A DNA stretch of 19,556 nt, from positions 1 to 19,556 of the forward strand of contig UQMR01000041.1 in the NCBI GenBank assembly GCA_900542255.1. The letters are read 5' to 3'. This document shows, piece after piece, positions 1-6,262 of this stretch. Below the pieces are notes generated by a model. It was not told the origin of the DNA and did not search any database. It was given only the letters and a program-made list of their open reading frames with translations. The position numbers and the translations under genes are program-made. Position 1 is the first letter of the stretch; each line of letters begins with the position of its first letter. This DNA is from an uncultured Porphyromonadaceae bacterium (GTDB taxonomy: Bacteria > Bacteroidota > Bacteroidia > Bacteroidales > Barnesiellaceae_A).

Positions 1-1389
1 TACAAAAAAGCCTTGGAATGCTATTTGGCAGGAGAATATGTGTACAAACTGGGTGGAATGTATGAACGAGGCGAAGGCACCACACCCGATATGGAAAAAG
101 CATTTTATTATTATAAGCAGGCAAATGACAATTATAACATAGGGCGAATGTATGAGCAGGGCCTTGGCACGAAGAAGAATTTGCATAAAGCGTTTGAATG
201 TTATCACAAAATTGTTGATAGAGAGATTTATGAGCATGATTCAGAGGAAGAGAAAAACAAAATTCTGTCTGCTCGCAGTTCATTCCGTCGCTTAAAAAAG
301 ATATTGTTCGAGCAAAAGGATGAGATATGGATGACGGTTGCTGTAAGGGAACCGCAATCTGTCTGCGGTTTCTCGTTCACCAGTTATGGCGATTGCCAAT
401 TTACGATAGATTGGGGTGACGGACAAGTGGAAGAGATAAACAATGAGAAAGGAGAAGAAATTCATGCAGAACATACGTATGCGAGGGAAGGAGAATGGAG
501 CATCTGTTTGAGAAGTGATGAGACACATACTATCACTTCTTTCCATTACACTTGCGAGACATGTACCCTGAAAGTACTAAATGTAACGCTATGTCCGATA
601 CTTATCGACTTGTACTGTGTCAATCAAGGATTGAAATGTTTGAATGTTTCCAAAAATCCAAGACTGGGACGCCTGGTTTGCCGCGGCAACAAGTTGAAGA
701 AATTGAATATCCGGAGAAATAATCGCCTTACCCAACTTGACTGTTCTGACAACCCGGAGCTTTATCACGTAGATTGGAATCCACAATACTCAGCATTGAC
801 CAAGGTTTGCATGAAGAATATCATAAACTTTGACCAACTGGGCTTTCTCGACTATTTGCTGAAACGGAACAAAGGACAAAAATGCGAACCCATCGCGGAA
901 GCCTCGTTTGATCCTGTATTCTTGCCACTCTCTTATTATATGCGCTGCTTGAATTGGAGTGACGTGAAAGCAAAGATAAAAGAAGGTGGCTATCCAATAT
1001 GGAAAGAACATCCATGGAAAAAGTATAAATCCGCATTCGATGATATGAGTTCACGAGAAGATTTCCACTACACAGGCATTGACCGTATTGTTTGCGAAGG
1101 CGGTTATACCTATTATTGGCTTTATAGCTCCCGTGAAAAAAAGTACGTCCACCAAGATCTTGAAGATGTTGTTATGAATCTTATGCCTTGGAGTGAAACG
1201 CTTGATATGCCTGTGGAGATAAGAGAAAAGGAAGGATGGATGATGTTCCCACAAGTGACTTGGGCAGATGTGTTTTGTCCCTGTTTCATTGAGATGACTT
1301 GTTCGCACTGGAAAGAAACGGAAGAAATTATTCAATGGGAGCGTGATTATTGGGAGCGACATCGCCAAAGACAGGAGAAATACGAATGA
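1..1389 (+). CDS. Sel1-repeat / PKD-like / leucine-rich-repeat protein, 5' end missing
   Basis: The reading frame is open from base 1, so the true start lies left of the window and 462 codons are visible. Numbered from base 1, residues about 1-70 form two Sel1-type repeats, with GGMYERGEGT and GRMYEQGLGT as the A-loop motifs. Residues about 112-185 resemble a PKD/BspA-like beta-sandwich, with DWGDG at 137-141 and HTY at 158-160. Residues about 197-256 hold degenerate leucine-rich repeats of the L.CLNVSKN / L.KLNIRRN / L.QLDCSDN type. The last 200 residues are rich in Trp and Tyr and match nothing I recognise. Sel1 and leucine-rich repeats are protein-binding scaffolds, so a binding role is likely but the partner is unknown. 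The stop overlaps the next gene's start (ATGA), implying translational coupling. The base composition is AT-rich like the rest of the left block. Confidence 0.85.
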   Translation, partial: YKKALECYLAGEYVYKLGGMYERGEGTTPDMEKAFYYYKQANDNYNIGRMYEQGLGTKKNLHKAFECYHKIVDREIYEHDSEEEKNKILSARSSFRRLKKILFEQKDEIWMTVAVREPQSVCGFSFTSYGDCQFTIDWGDGQVEEINNEKGEEIHAEHTYAREGEWSICLRSDETHTITSFHYTCETCTLKVLNVTLCPILIDLYCVNQGLKCLNVSKNPRLGRLVCRGNKLKKLNIRRNNRLTQLDCSDNPELYHVDWNPQYSALTKVCMKNIINFDQLGFLDYLLKRNKGQKCEPIAEASFDPVFLPLSYYMRCLNWSDVKAKIKEGGYPIWKEHPWKKYKSAFDDMSSREDFHYTGIDRIVCEGGYTYYWLYSSREKKYVHQDLEDVVMNLMPWSETLDMPVEIREKEGWMMFPQVTWADVFCPCFIEMTCSHWKETEEIIQWERDYWERHRQRQEKYE

Positions 1390-1985
1390 GACTGGATTAT
1401 AAAGGAAAACGTTTGTTTGCATTTTCGGACACGCACGGTATGCACAGAGAATTAAGCATCCCCAAAGGCACAGATATTCTGATTTGTGCCGGGGATATCG
1501 TATCAGATTTTCAAGAAAACGAGTTGAGTGATTTCTTTGACTGGTTCTCTTCCTGTCCAGCACAGCTCCGATTATTTGTGCCGGGCAACCATGAAATCAT
1601 TTTCGACCTTTATCCGGAAGAAGCTCATCGGTTGATACCTGCAAATGTGACTTTACTTGAAGATTGCGGTATAAAGTATGACGGAATCACTTTCTACGCT
1701 ATTTCCAGCAGGATGATTCAGCAAATGCAGTGGTTAGGAGGGGAATGTGGATTACCATATCAAACGGATTTCTTGATTACCCACATTCCCCTGAAAGGCA
1801 TATTGGATGAAGGTACGGGTAGCGAAGTGTTACAACGAACTATTTTGGAACGTCAACCGAAACATCATCTTTTCGGCCACGTACATTCTAAAGGAGGACT
1901 ATGCGAAGAAAAGTGGAGTACAAAGTTTGACAATGTCTCCACCTTTCAGGCACTTTGCAAAACAGATGGTCAATTCGAGTTATAG
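1386..1985 (+). CDS. calcineurin-like metallophosphoesterase
   Basis: A 199-residue protein with all the signature blocks of the calcineurin-like (two-metal) phosphoesterase fold: D15-T-H17, G36-D37, G67-N-H-E70, T132-H133 and G164-H165-V-H167. It should hydrolyse phosphate mono- or diesters in the cytoplasm with two bound divalent metals; no signal peptide is seen. The substrate cannot be told from sequence; small proteins of this family include nucleotide and cyclic-nucleotide phosphodiesterases. I chose the ATG at 1386 over the TTG at 1350 because it overlaps the previous stop as ATGA and has AGGAG eight bases upstream (1373-1377), a rare clear Shine-Dalgarno for this group. It is therefore probably coupled to the Sel1/LRR gene. 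The 3' end overlaps the convergent gene by 16 bases. Confidence 0.88.
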   Translation: MRLDYKGKRLFAFSDTHGMHRELSIPKGTDILICAGDIVSDFQENELSDFFDWFSSCPAQLRLFVPGNHEIIFDLYPEEAHRLIPANVTLLEDCGIKYDGITFYAISSRMIQQMQWLGGECGLPYQTDFLITHIPLKGILDEGTGSEVLQRTILERQPKHHLFGHVHSKGGLCEEKWSTKFDNVSTFQALCKTDGQFEL

Positions 1986-2761
1986 CGTTTTCCGTTTTGG
2001 TCTATGATGTGCTGGCATACCAGATGGGCTTCCACCCAAAAATCATTTAACCGCAATAAGTCCGGAATGGAGTAAGGCTTGTGCGTGCAAATGTCATGTA
2101 CGGCATGACACACGACAACATGCTCCAATTCCGGACGGCGTAAATGCCCTTCCGCCCATGTCACGCCATCATCCCATACATCCACACAATGCAACTGTTC
2201 ATCTGTCATATCGGAAGTGTGTTGGGGCAAATAGCAGATTGAGCATTCTTCTATTTCAGGTATTCCCCCACAGAAATCCTCATTTAGCAAGGAAATCAAT
2301 TCTATCATATAAGCAAAGTCAGAACCATAATAGCTGTCTTCCGGCAATTCCAATATAGACTCCAGTCCACAGAACATATACCTTAGTGTACCACGGATGA
2401 CATAATCGTCATCAAAAGCTTCATCTTTTGGGCTATCAATCAATGTACGATAGAGATTTGCCATGCGATGGTACATTTTCTTGGTCAAGTTATTCAGCAA
2501 TTCGTTTACCGCCTCAAAACGTTTGATTTCTTGCGAAGTGGCTTGGAACATCCGGTTGAGAATCAAGCTCCGTGTACTTACTAAATCTTCTATCTTTTCT
2601 ATCTGTACTGCACTGATATACCTCAAATCAAGGCTTCCCTTTTCCTGTTCGCCCATGAGCTTTTTGATTTCCGCTTCCACTTCCAACAGCAAAGCCCGTT
2701 TCTTGTCCACATTATTTTCTTGATAGATGTAATCCGCCAAATCTTCTGCATATAAATCCAT
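1970..2761 (-). CDS. unknown protein, helical N-terminus and Cys/His-rich C-terminus
   Basis: I do not recognise this 263-residue protein. Its first half is charged and helical, with heptad-like stretches around residues 15-40 and 50-100. The second half carries scattered Cys and His, including CSIC, CHAVHDICTH and CQH, which might bind a metal, although no standard zinc motif fits. The C-terminal block reading LLRLNDFWVEAHLVCQHIID looks conserved in style. The frame is also open back to an ATG at 2842. I prefer the ATG at 2761 because a -7-like TATTTTTG (2796-2789 on the minus strand) would start the transcript near 2782, downstream of 2842. The gene diverges from the duplicated-domain operon across a 163-base shared region, and its 3' end overlaps the phosphoesterase gene. 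Confidence 0.72.
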   Translation of the reverse strand: MDLYAEDLADYIYQENNVDKKRALLLEVEAEIKKLMGEQEKGSLDLRYISAVQIEKIEDLVSTRSLILNRMFQATSQEIKRFEAVNELLNNLTKKMYHRMANLYRTLIDSPKDEAFDDDYVIRGTLRYMFCGLESILELPEDSYYGSDFAYMIELISLLNEDFCGGIPEIEECSICYLPQHTSDMTDEQLHCVDVWDDGVTWAEGHLRRPELEHVVVCHAVHDICTHKPYSIPDLLRLNDFWVEAHLVCQHIIDQNGKRYNSN

Positions 2762-2788
2762 AATCGTCTTATTTATTGAATGATGTGA

Positions 2789-2796
2789 CAAAAATA
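2789..2796 (-). promoter_or_regulatory. possible -7 element for the minus-strand unknown gene
   Basis: CAAAAATA on the plus strand reads TATTTTTG on the minus strand, an exact match to the Bacteroidetes -7 form TAnnTTTG. The nearest TTTG upstream (2814-2811) leaves a spacer of only 14 bases instead of about 19-21, so the -33 half is weak. It would give a 5' leader of about 20 bases to the ATG at 2761. Confidence 0.45.
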
Positions 2797-2859
2797 AGTT
2801 CACCTTATGCCAAATGGAAGCACAGGGCTGCTTATTTCTCATAATAACAAAATCTTTTT

Positions 2860-2891
2860 AGCATATGCTTTAATATGGCATAACTTTATGC
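2860..2891. promoter_or_regulatory. candidate operator: palindrome plus inverted repeat over the promoter
   Basis: AGCATATGCT at 2860-2869 is a perfect 10-base palindrome touching the -33 box. GCATAA-ct-TTATGC at 2878-2891 is a perfect inverted repeat (6+2+6) filling the spacer up to the -7 box. Both use GCATA/TATGC half-sites, and another TTATGC lies at 2805-2810 toward the divergent gene. The WYL regulator encoded in this operon is the obvious candidate ligand (inference). Confidence 0.55.
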
Positions 2892-2899
2892 GATATTTG
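2869..2899 (+). promoter_or_regulatory. putative promoter of the duplicated-domain/WYL operon
   Basis: TTTA at 2869-2872 and GATATTTG at 2892-2899 are separated by 19 bases, the usual Bacteroidetes -33/-7 spacing, each with one mismatch to TTTG and TAnnTTTG. Transcription would begin near 2906, about 19 bases before the ATG at 2925. The elements are interleaved with inverted repeats, as expected for a repressed promoter. Confidence 0.5.
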
Positions 2900-2926
2900 C
2901 ATTATCAAGTTAAAACTTTGCATTAT
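2896..2926 (+). repeat. 10-base direct repeat TTTGCATTAT, 21-base period
   Basis: TTTGCATTAT occurs at 2896-2905 and again at 2917-2926, running into the start codon at 2925. The 21-base offset is two helical turns, so both copies face the same side of the DNA. They overlap the -7 box and the likely transcription start, which suggests a second protein-binding element. Confidence 0.6.
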
Positions 2927-3788
2927 GGAACAAATGACATTCAAATCTTTGCTCGCTCGGTTCAGTTTTGATGACATCTTACCTGAATTTAAAGCCTTAT
3001 ATCAAAAGCTAAGGTCTGATTTGTTTGAACAGACAGACTGGGATATTTATCGAGACTTATATCAAGACTTACGAACACGTAAAGAAAAAGAAGGTAAATC
3101 AAAGTATGCCATTCAAATAAATGAACGCTGGGGTGAATCACAAATTGCAGGTTCAAACTGTTGCTTGTTTTATGAAGATGGAAATGATTACGACTATCGG
3201 GGAATAGGTAGCTATCCTTATCTGTCAGAGATCTTAGGCTTGGAAATCATTATCAATGGCAATGTCGCGCTTTCATTAGAAGAATTGACCGCAGGCTTGC
3301 TTTGGGAGATTACATATGACAAGCGTAATGGATTAACGGATGTTGATCTGGAACATCTGACTTTTAAGTATTTGCTTACACGTTTCAGTTTTGATGACAT
3401 CTTAAGCGATTTCAAGACCTTGTATCAAAGGAATGCACCAAAATCATTTCTGAAAGCGAATTGGGAAGCTTATCGAAAAGTTTATCTATTCCTTCAGCAA
3501 CTTAAACTTTCAGAATCAAAGTATTGCATTTATCTGGCATCCCGTTGGGAAGGATGTTCGCCTTTGATTGACATGAATTGTTCCATCTACGATAAAAATG
3601 GAGATGAGATTTGTCAGCCCATGGCAACATATCCCATATGGTCGGAAATATTGAACATGAGGATTATCATTGAATATGATATGATAATCAGACCACAAGA
3701 ACTGACTGCCGGATTGCTTTGGGAAATCACTTATTATGGAGAAACAGACAAAATGATTCAAGAACATCTTGAAAAAATGTTTAAATAG
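2925..3788 (+). CDS. two-copy unknown-domain protein (possibly DUF6557-like)
   Basis: This 287-residue protein is an internal tandem duplication. Residues about 4-140 and 145-280 share the order FK.LL.RFSFDDIL..FK.LYQ, a variable centre, a YP..SEIL motif, and ELTAGLLWEITY. The DNA still shows the event: TTCAGTTTTGATGACATCTT is identical at 2961-2980 and 3384-3403, a 423-base (141-codon) period, so the duplication is fairly recent. There is no signal peptide or membrane segment; it should be a soluble cytoplasmic protein. From memory the layout resembles the Bacteroides DUF6557 family (unknown function), which I cannot confirm. It is the first gene of a plus-strand run with a third copy of the domain and a WYL regulator immediately downstream. 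Confidence 0.8.
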   Translation: MEQMTFKSLLARFSFDDILPEFKALYQKLRSDLFEQTDWDIYRDLYQDLRTRKEKEGKSKYAIQINERWGESQIAGSNCCLFYEDGNDYDYRGIGSYPYLSEILGLEIIINGNVALSLEELTAGLLWEITYDKRNGLTDVDLEHLTFKYLLTRFSFDDILSDFKTLYQRNAPKSFLKANWEAYRKVYLFLQQLKLSESKYCIYLASRWEGCSPLIDMNCSIYDKNGDEICQPMATYPIWSEILNMRIIIEYDMIIRPQELTAGLLWEITYYGETDKMIQEHLEKMFK

Positions 3789-3810
3789 CAGATTTATAAT
3801 CAATAATAAA

Positions 3811-4236
3811 ATGGAATGTGTTACAGTTAAAATGCTAACAACGGAATTGGGCTTTGAGCATATGCTGCCTGTACTTGGCGCATTACATAACCGATTCGAG
3901 GCTCAACCGTTTCGAGATTGTGATGTGGAAAAATATCGGAAGTTATACATGGCACTTCAAGAACAGGAAGCTATCGACTCTGGATTTTCCATTTATGTGA
4001 CTACAAATTTGTCCGATTACCCGCCATTCAAGATATTGAGTTTGGTGGATATGCACTTTGCTATATACGACAAGAAAGAAGATAGCTTTCATGGCTCAAT
4101 AACAGACTATCCGTCATTATCAGAACTTTTAGGGATGGAAATCATACAGGGAGGCGAATATGTATCCACTCTTGAAGAACTGCAAGCAAACCTGTTTTGG
4201 GAACTTGCTGTCGTTCGCAAAACAAAAAACGCATAG
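3811..4236 (+). CDS. single-copy protein of the same unknown domain
   Basis: A 141-residue protein that aligns along its whole length with each half of the preceding protein: V.VKML....GFEHMLPVL.ALH at the start, AIYDKKED in the middle, YPSLSELLGMEI and then EELQANLFWEL at the end. It is clearly more diverged than the two halves are from one another, so it separated earlier. I chose the ATG at 3811 because the homology begins there; an upstream ATG at 3769 would overlap the previous gene. The gap to the previous stop is 22 bases and to the WYL gene only 5, so all three are probably co-transcribed. Function is unknown; no catalytic motif is visible. Confidence 0.8.
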   Translation: MECVTVKMLTTELGFEHMLPVLGALHNRFEAQPFRDCDVEKYRKLYMALQEQEAIDSGFSIYVTTNLSDYPPFKILSLVDMHFAIYDKKEDSFHGSITDYPSLSELLGMEIIQGGEYVSTLEELQANLFWELAVVRKTKNA

Positions 4237-4241
4237 ATATT

Positions 4242-5147
4242 ATGACAAAAGATTTATTTGACAAATACATTTGGTTAGTAGACACTATCTACAGAGCCGG
4301 AAAAATCACGTTTGAGGAAATCAACGAGCGTTGGCTTCGTTCACGATTGAGTGAAGGGGAAGATATTCCATTAAGAACCTTTCATAACTGGCGCATTGCC
4401 ATCGAACAAGTCTTTGATATAAATATCAATTGTAACCGGAAAGGTGGCTATTACTACTATATCGAAAATGCAGATGATATGCAAAAAGGAGGTATCCGTA
4501 ATTGGTTGCTCAATACGTTTGCAGTTAATAATCTGATAAACGAAAGCCATCATTTGAAACGGAGAATCCTATTTGAAGAAATTCCTTCCGGCAGAAAATA
4601 CCTCACGCCTGTCATTGAAGCCATGCGTGACGGATTAGAATTGGAGCTATATTATCAAAGTTATTGGTACGAAGAACCAAGTACCTATACGTTACAACCT
4701 TATTGCATCAAAGTGTTTAAGCAGAGATGGTATGTCATCGGTTTCTGCAAAGAGCGGAATAATATCCGCACCTTTTCTTTGGATAGAATACAACAACTGA
4801 CCACCTTGGACACGAAGTTTATTTATCCAAAAGATTTTGATCCAGAAGCCTACTTTGCAGACTATTTCGGTATTATGATTGAAAACAAGAAATTGGAAAC
4901 CATTCGGATTAAAGTCTATGGAATGCATGTACAATATATCCGTGCTTTGCCTTTGCACCATTCCCAATGCGAAATTGAGACAACAGAAGATTATTCCATC
5001 TTTGAGTACCGTATGAAACCGACCTTAGACTTCCGGCAGGAATTACTTTCAAGAGGGGCAGTTGTAGAGGTGCTTGCTCCTTTAACTTTTCGGGAAGAAA
5101 TTATTCAATCGGTGAATAAAATGAGTTCTTTATACAATAAACAGTGA
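4242..5147 (+). CDS. WYL-domain transcriptional regulator
   Basis: A 301-residue protein with the standard three-part layout of WYL regulators. Residues about 1-75 form a winged helix-turn-helix; residues about 120-190 form the WYL domain, with QRWYVIGFCKE at 161-171 followed by RTFSLDRI at 176-183; residues about 218-297 form the C-terminal WCX-type extension. WYL domains bind small ligands such as nucleotides or nucleic-acid ends and often control phage-defence or DNA-damage genes. The ATG at 4242 lies 5 bases after the previous stop; a longer frame from 4197 would overlap that gene and has no homology support. It is the most likely regulator of its own operon through the palindromes at 2860-2891 (inference). 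Confidence 0.88.
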   Translation: MTKDLFDKYIWLVDTIYRAGKITFEEINERWLRSRLSEGEDIPLRTFHNWRIAIEQVFDININCNRKGGYYYYIENADDMQKGGIRNWLLNTFAVNNLINESHHLKRRILFEEIPSGRKYLTPVIEAMRDGLELELYYQSYWYEEPSTYTLQPYCIKVFKQRWYVIGFCKERNNIRTFSLDRIQQLTTLDTKFIYPKDFDPEAYFADYFGIMIENKKLETIRIKVYGMHVQYIRALPLHHSQCEIETTEDYSIFEYRMKPTLDFRQELLSRGAVVEVLAPLTFREEIIQSVNKMSSLYNKQ

Positions 5148-5159
5148 TCTTACATACAA

Positions 5160-5753
5160 ATGAAAAAGAAATATACTGATGCTCAATCCTATTTTCAAGA
5201 TTGGGCACAAGCCAAAAAGAAAGAAGTGCAGAATATGGAAGAATCCATGAGGGAAAATCCGTTATATCAGAAAGAGGTGAATCCTATCGAAGATAATGAA
5301 ACTTGGTCAGAACGATTCCATTTCATACTTCGCAAGGGACTCTCCGAAAAAGAATGGAAAGCGTATCAACAGAGTATAAGACAAGACCGCTTACGGATAT
5401 GGGCAATGTTTATAAATGAGAATCCAGACTACGATTATCATTATTTCTTGAATCTGTTGAAATTCAAATTGGAATGGATGATTTTCTATTGGGAGAACTT
5501 TGGACATTTAGCTCGTGCGGAGCAAGATATCAGTCGAATGCGGATTGCTACAAGGCTTTTGGATATTATCATGGACGAAAATTCTGATGCTCCAATCCCT
5601 TATGTGAATATGAAAAACAAACATCGCTTCCGTGTATATCAGAAATCGCAGGATATGTATGAAATTGATAGTGAATATGAAGTTCGTTTTTGCAAAGCAT
5701 ATTGTTTGTTCTTTAGGTTTTTAGAATATCATCTGTTAGGATGGTGGGATTAA
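5160..5753 (+). CDS. unknown Trp/Tyr-rich protein, last gene of the WYL operon
   Basis: I do not recognise this 197-residue protein by name. It is strongly charged at the N-terminus (residues 1-45, Lys/Glu-rich, helical) and aromatic thereafter, with no signal peptide or clear membrane segment. It ends in FRFLEYHLLGWWD; a C-terminal ...F..L...WWD block is a pattern I associate with small proteins of Bacteroides phages and mobile elements, which fits its place at the end of the accessory block. The start is 12 bases after the WYL stop, so it probably belongs to the same transcript. It is followed by the candidate attachment region and tRNA-Leu. Confidence 0.72.
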   Translation: MKKKYTDAQSYFQDWAQAKKKEVQNMEESMRENPLYQKEVNPIEDNETWSERFHFILRKGLSEKEWKAYQQSIRQDRLRIWAMFINENPDYDYHYFLNLLKFKLEWMIFYWENFGHLARAEQDISRMRIATRLLDIIMDENSDAPIPYVNMKNKHRFRVYQKSQDMYEIDSEYEVRFCKAYCLFFRFLEYHLLGWWD

Positions 5754-5819
5754 ATTGTTGCTTGGTCCTTTTTTACTTACGTTTAATAGCATTTAGGAAG
5801 AGAAAAATTAAGTATGGCC

Positions 5820-5840
5820 GGGAACAAAACGGGAACAATA
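5820..5840. repeat. GGGAACA direct repeats, possible integrase arm sites
   Basis: GGGAACAAAA (5820-5829) and GGGAACAATA (5831-5840) are direct repeats offset by 11 bases, about one helical turn, within 60 bases of the 3' end of tRNA-Leu. Short repeats like this beside a tRNA are typical arm-type binding sites of tyrosine integrases. No integrase gene is present in the window, so the assignment is inferred. Confidence 0.45.
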
Positions 5841-5844
5841 GGCG

Positions 5845-5891
5845 CAAAATAAAATCGGCTAAGCATTGATATTCAACTACTTAGCCGATTT
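5845..5891 (-). terminator. terminator downstream of tRNA-Leu
   Basis: AAATCGGCTAAG and CTTAGCCGATTT (plus-strand 5852-5863 and 5880-5891) form a perfect 12-base stem with a 16-base loop. On the minus strand the hairpin starts 6 bases after the tRNA 3' end and runs into TTTTATTTT, a good intrinsic terminator. If the left block is an inserted element, this terminator would belong to the element's end. Confidence 0.75.
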
Positions 5892-5896
5892 GCTCG

Positions 5897-5980
5897 TACC
5901 CAGAGCCGGGATCGAACCGGCATGGAAGTGAATCCACTGGTGTTTGAGACCAGCGCGTCTACCAATTCCGCCATCTGGGC
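5897..5980 (-). tRNA. tRNA-Leu (anticodon CAA)
   Basis: The minus strand folds as an 84-nt class II tRNA. The acceptor arms GCCCAGA and TCTGGGT pair with a G-U at position 1-72. The D stem is GCG/CGC; the anticodon stem CTGGT/ACCAG carries the loop CTCAAAC, giving anticodon CAA, which reads UUG as Leu. The long variable arm has a TGGA/TCCA stem, and the T arm is GCCGG-TTCGATC-CCGGC. The discriminator is A, as in leucine tRNAs. CCA is not encoded. It marks the boundary between the AT-rich accessory block and the housekeeping DNA. Confidence 0.96.
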
Positions 5981-5990
5981 TTAGCGGGGG

Positions 5991-6022
5991 CAAAGATAGT
6001 GCTTCGCGCTGACATGTGCAAA
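5991..6022 (-). promoter_or_regulatory. consensus promoter of tRNA-Leu
   Basis: On the minus strand TTTG (6022-6019) and TATCTTTG (5998-5991) are separated by 20 bases, an exact match to the Bacteroidetes sigma-ABfr promoter. Transcription would begin about 5 bases before the tRNA 5' end at 5980. Confidence 0.85.
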
Positions 6023-6262
6023 TTTTGAGGTGTTTTTTTGTCGAGGATTTCTTTTTGTCTGCTGTATAGGCCTCGCAGGCTTCTCTATGAGGTTCTTTTT
6101 CAGCCGTGTTGCGGCCCGGATGGGGCCGGCGGATGGAATGTGATATTAATATAATTTGTTATAACTTGGGTAAAGAAAGTAAGCGGAAATGATGACTCTT
6201 TCGGGATTTTATTGTAAATTAGCCCTCTCAATAAGAGTCGGATTATAAAAGAAAATTCTGTC

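Noticed and set aside
1051..1563. 170-codon frame on the minus strand across the Sel1/phosphoesterase junction
   Set aside because: It lies antisense to two genes with clear motifs, and its translation shows no family features.
1..5753. Accessory block considered as a rAID-type orphan immunity cluster
   Set aside because: AT-richness and a string of unknown genes fit, but there is no recombinase in view, no typical intergenic repeats between the genes, and no recognised immunity family, so this was not claimed.
5852..5891. 12-base inverted repeat considered as a CRISPR repeat or transposon end
   Set aside because: There is only one copy, no spacers and no transposase. Its position just after the tRNA with a T-run fits a terminator.
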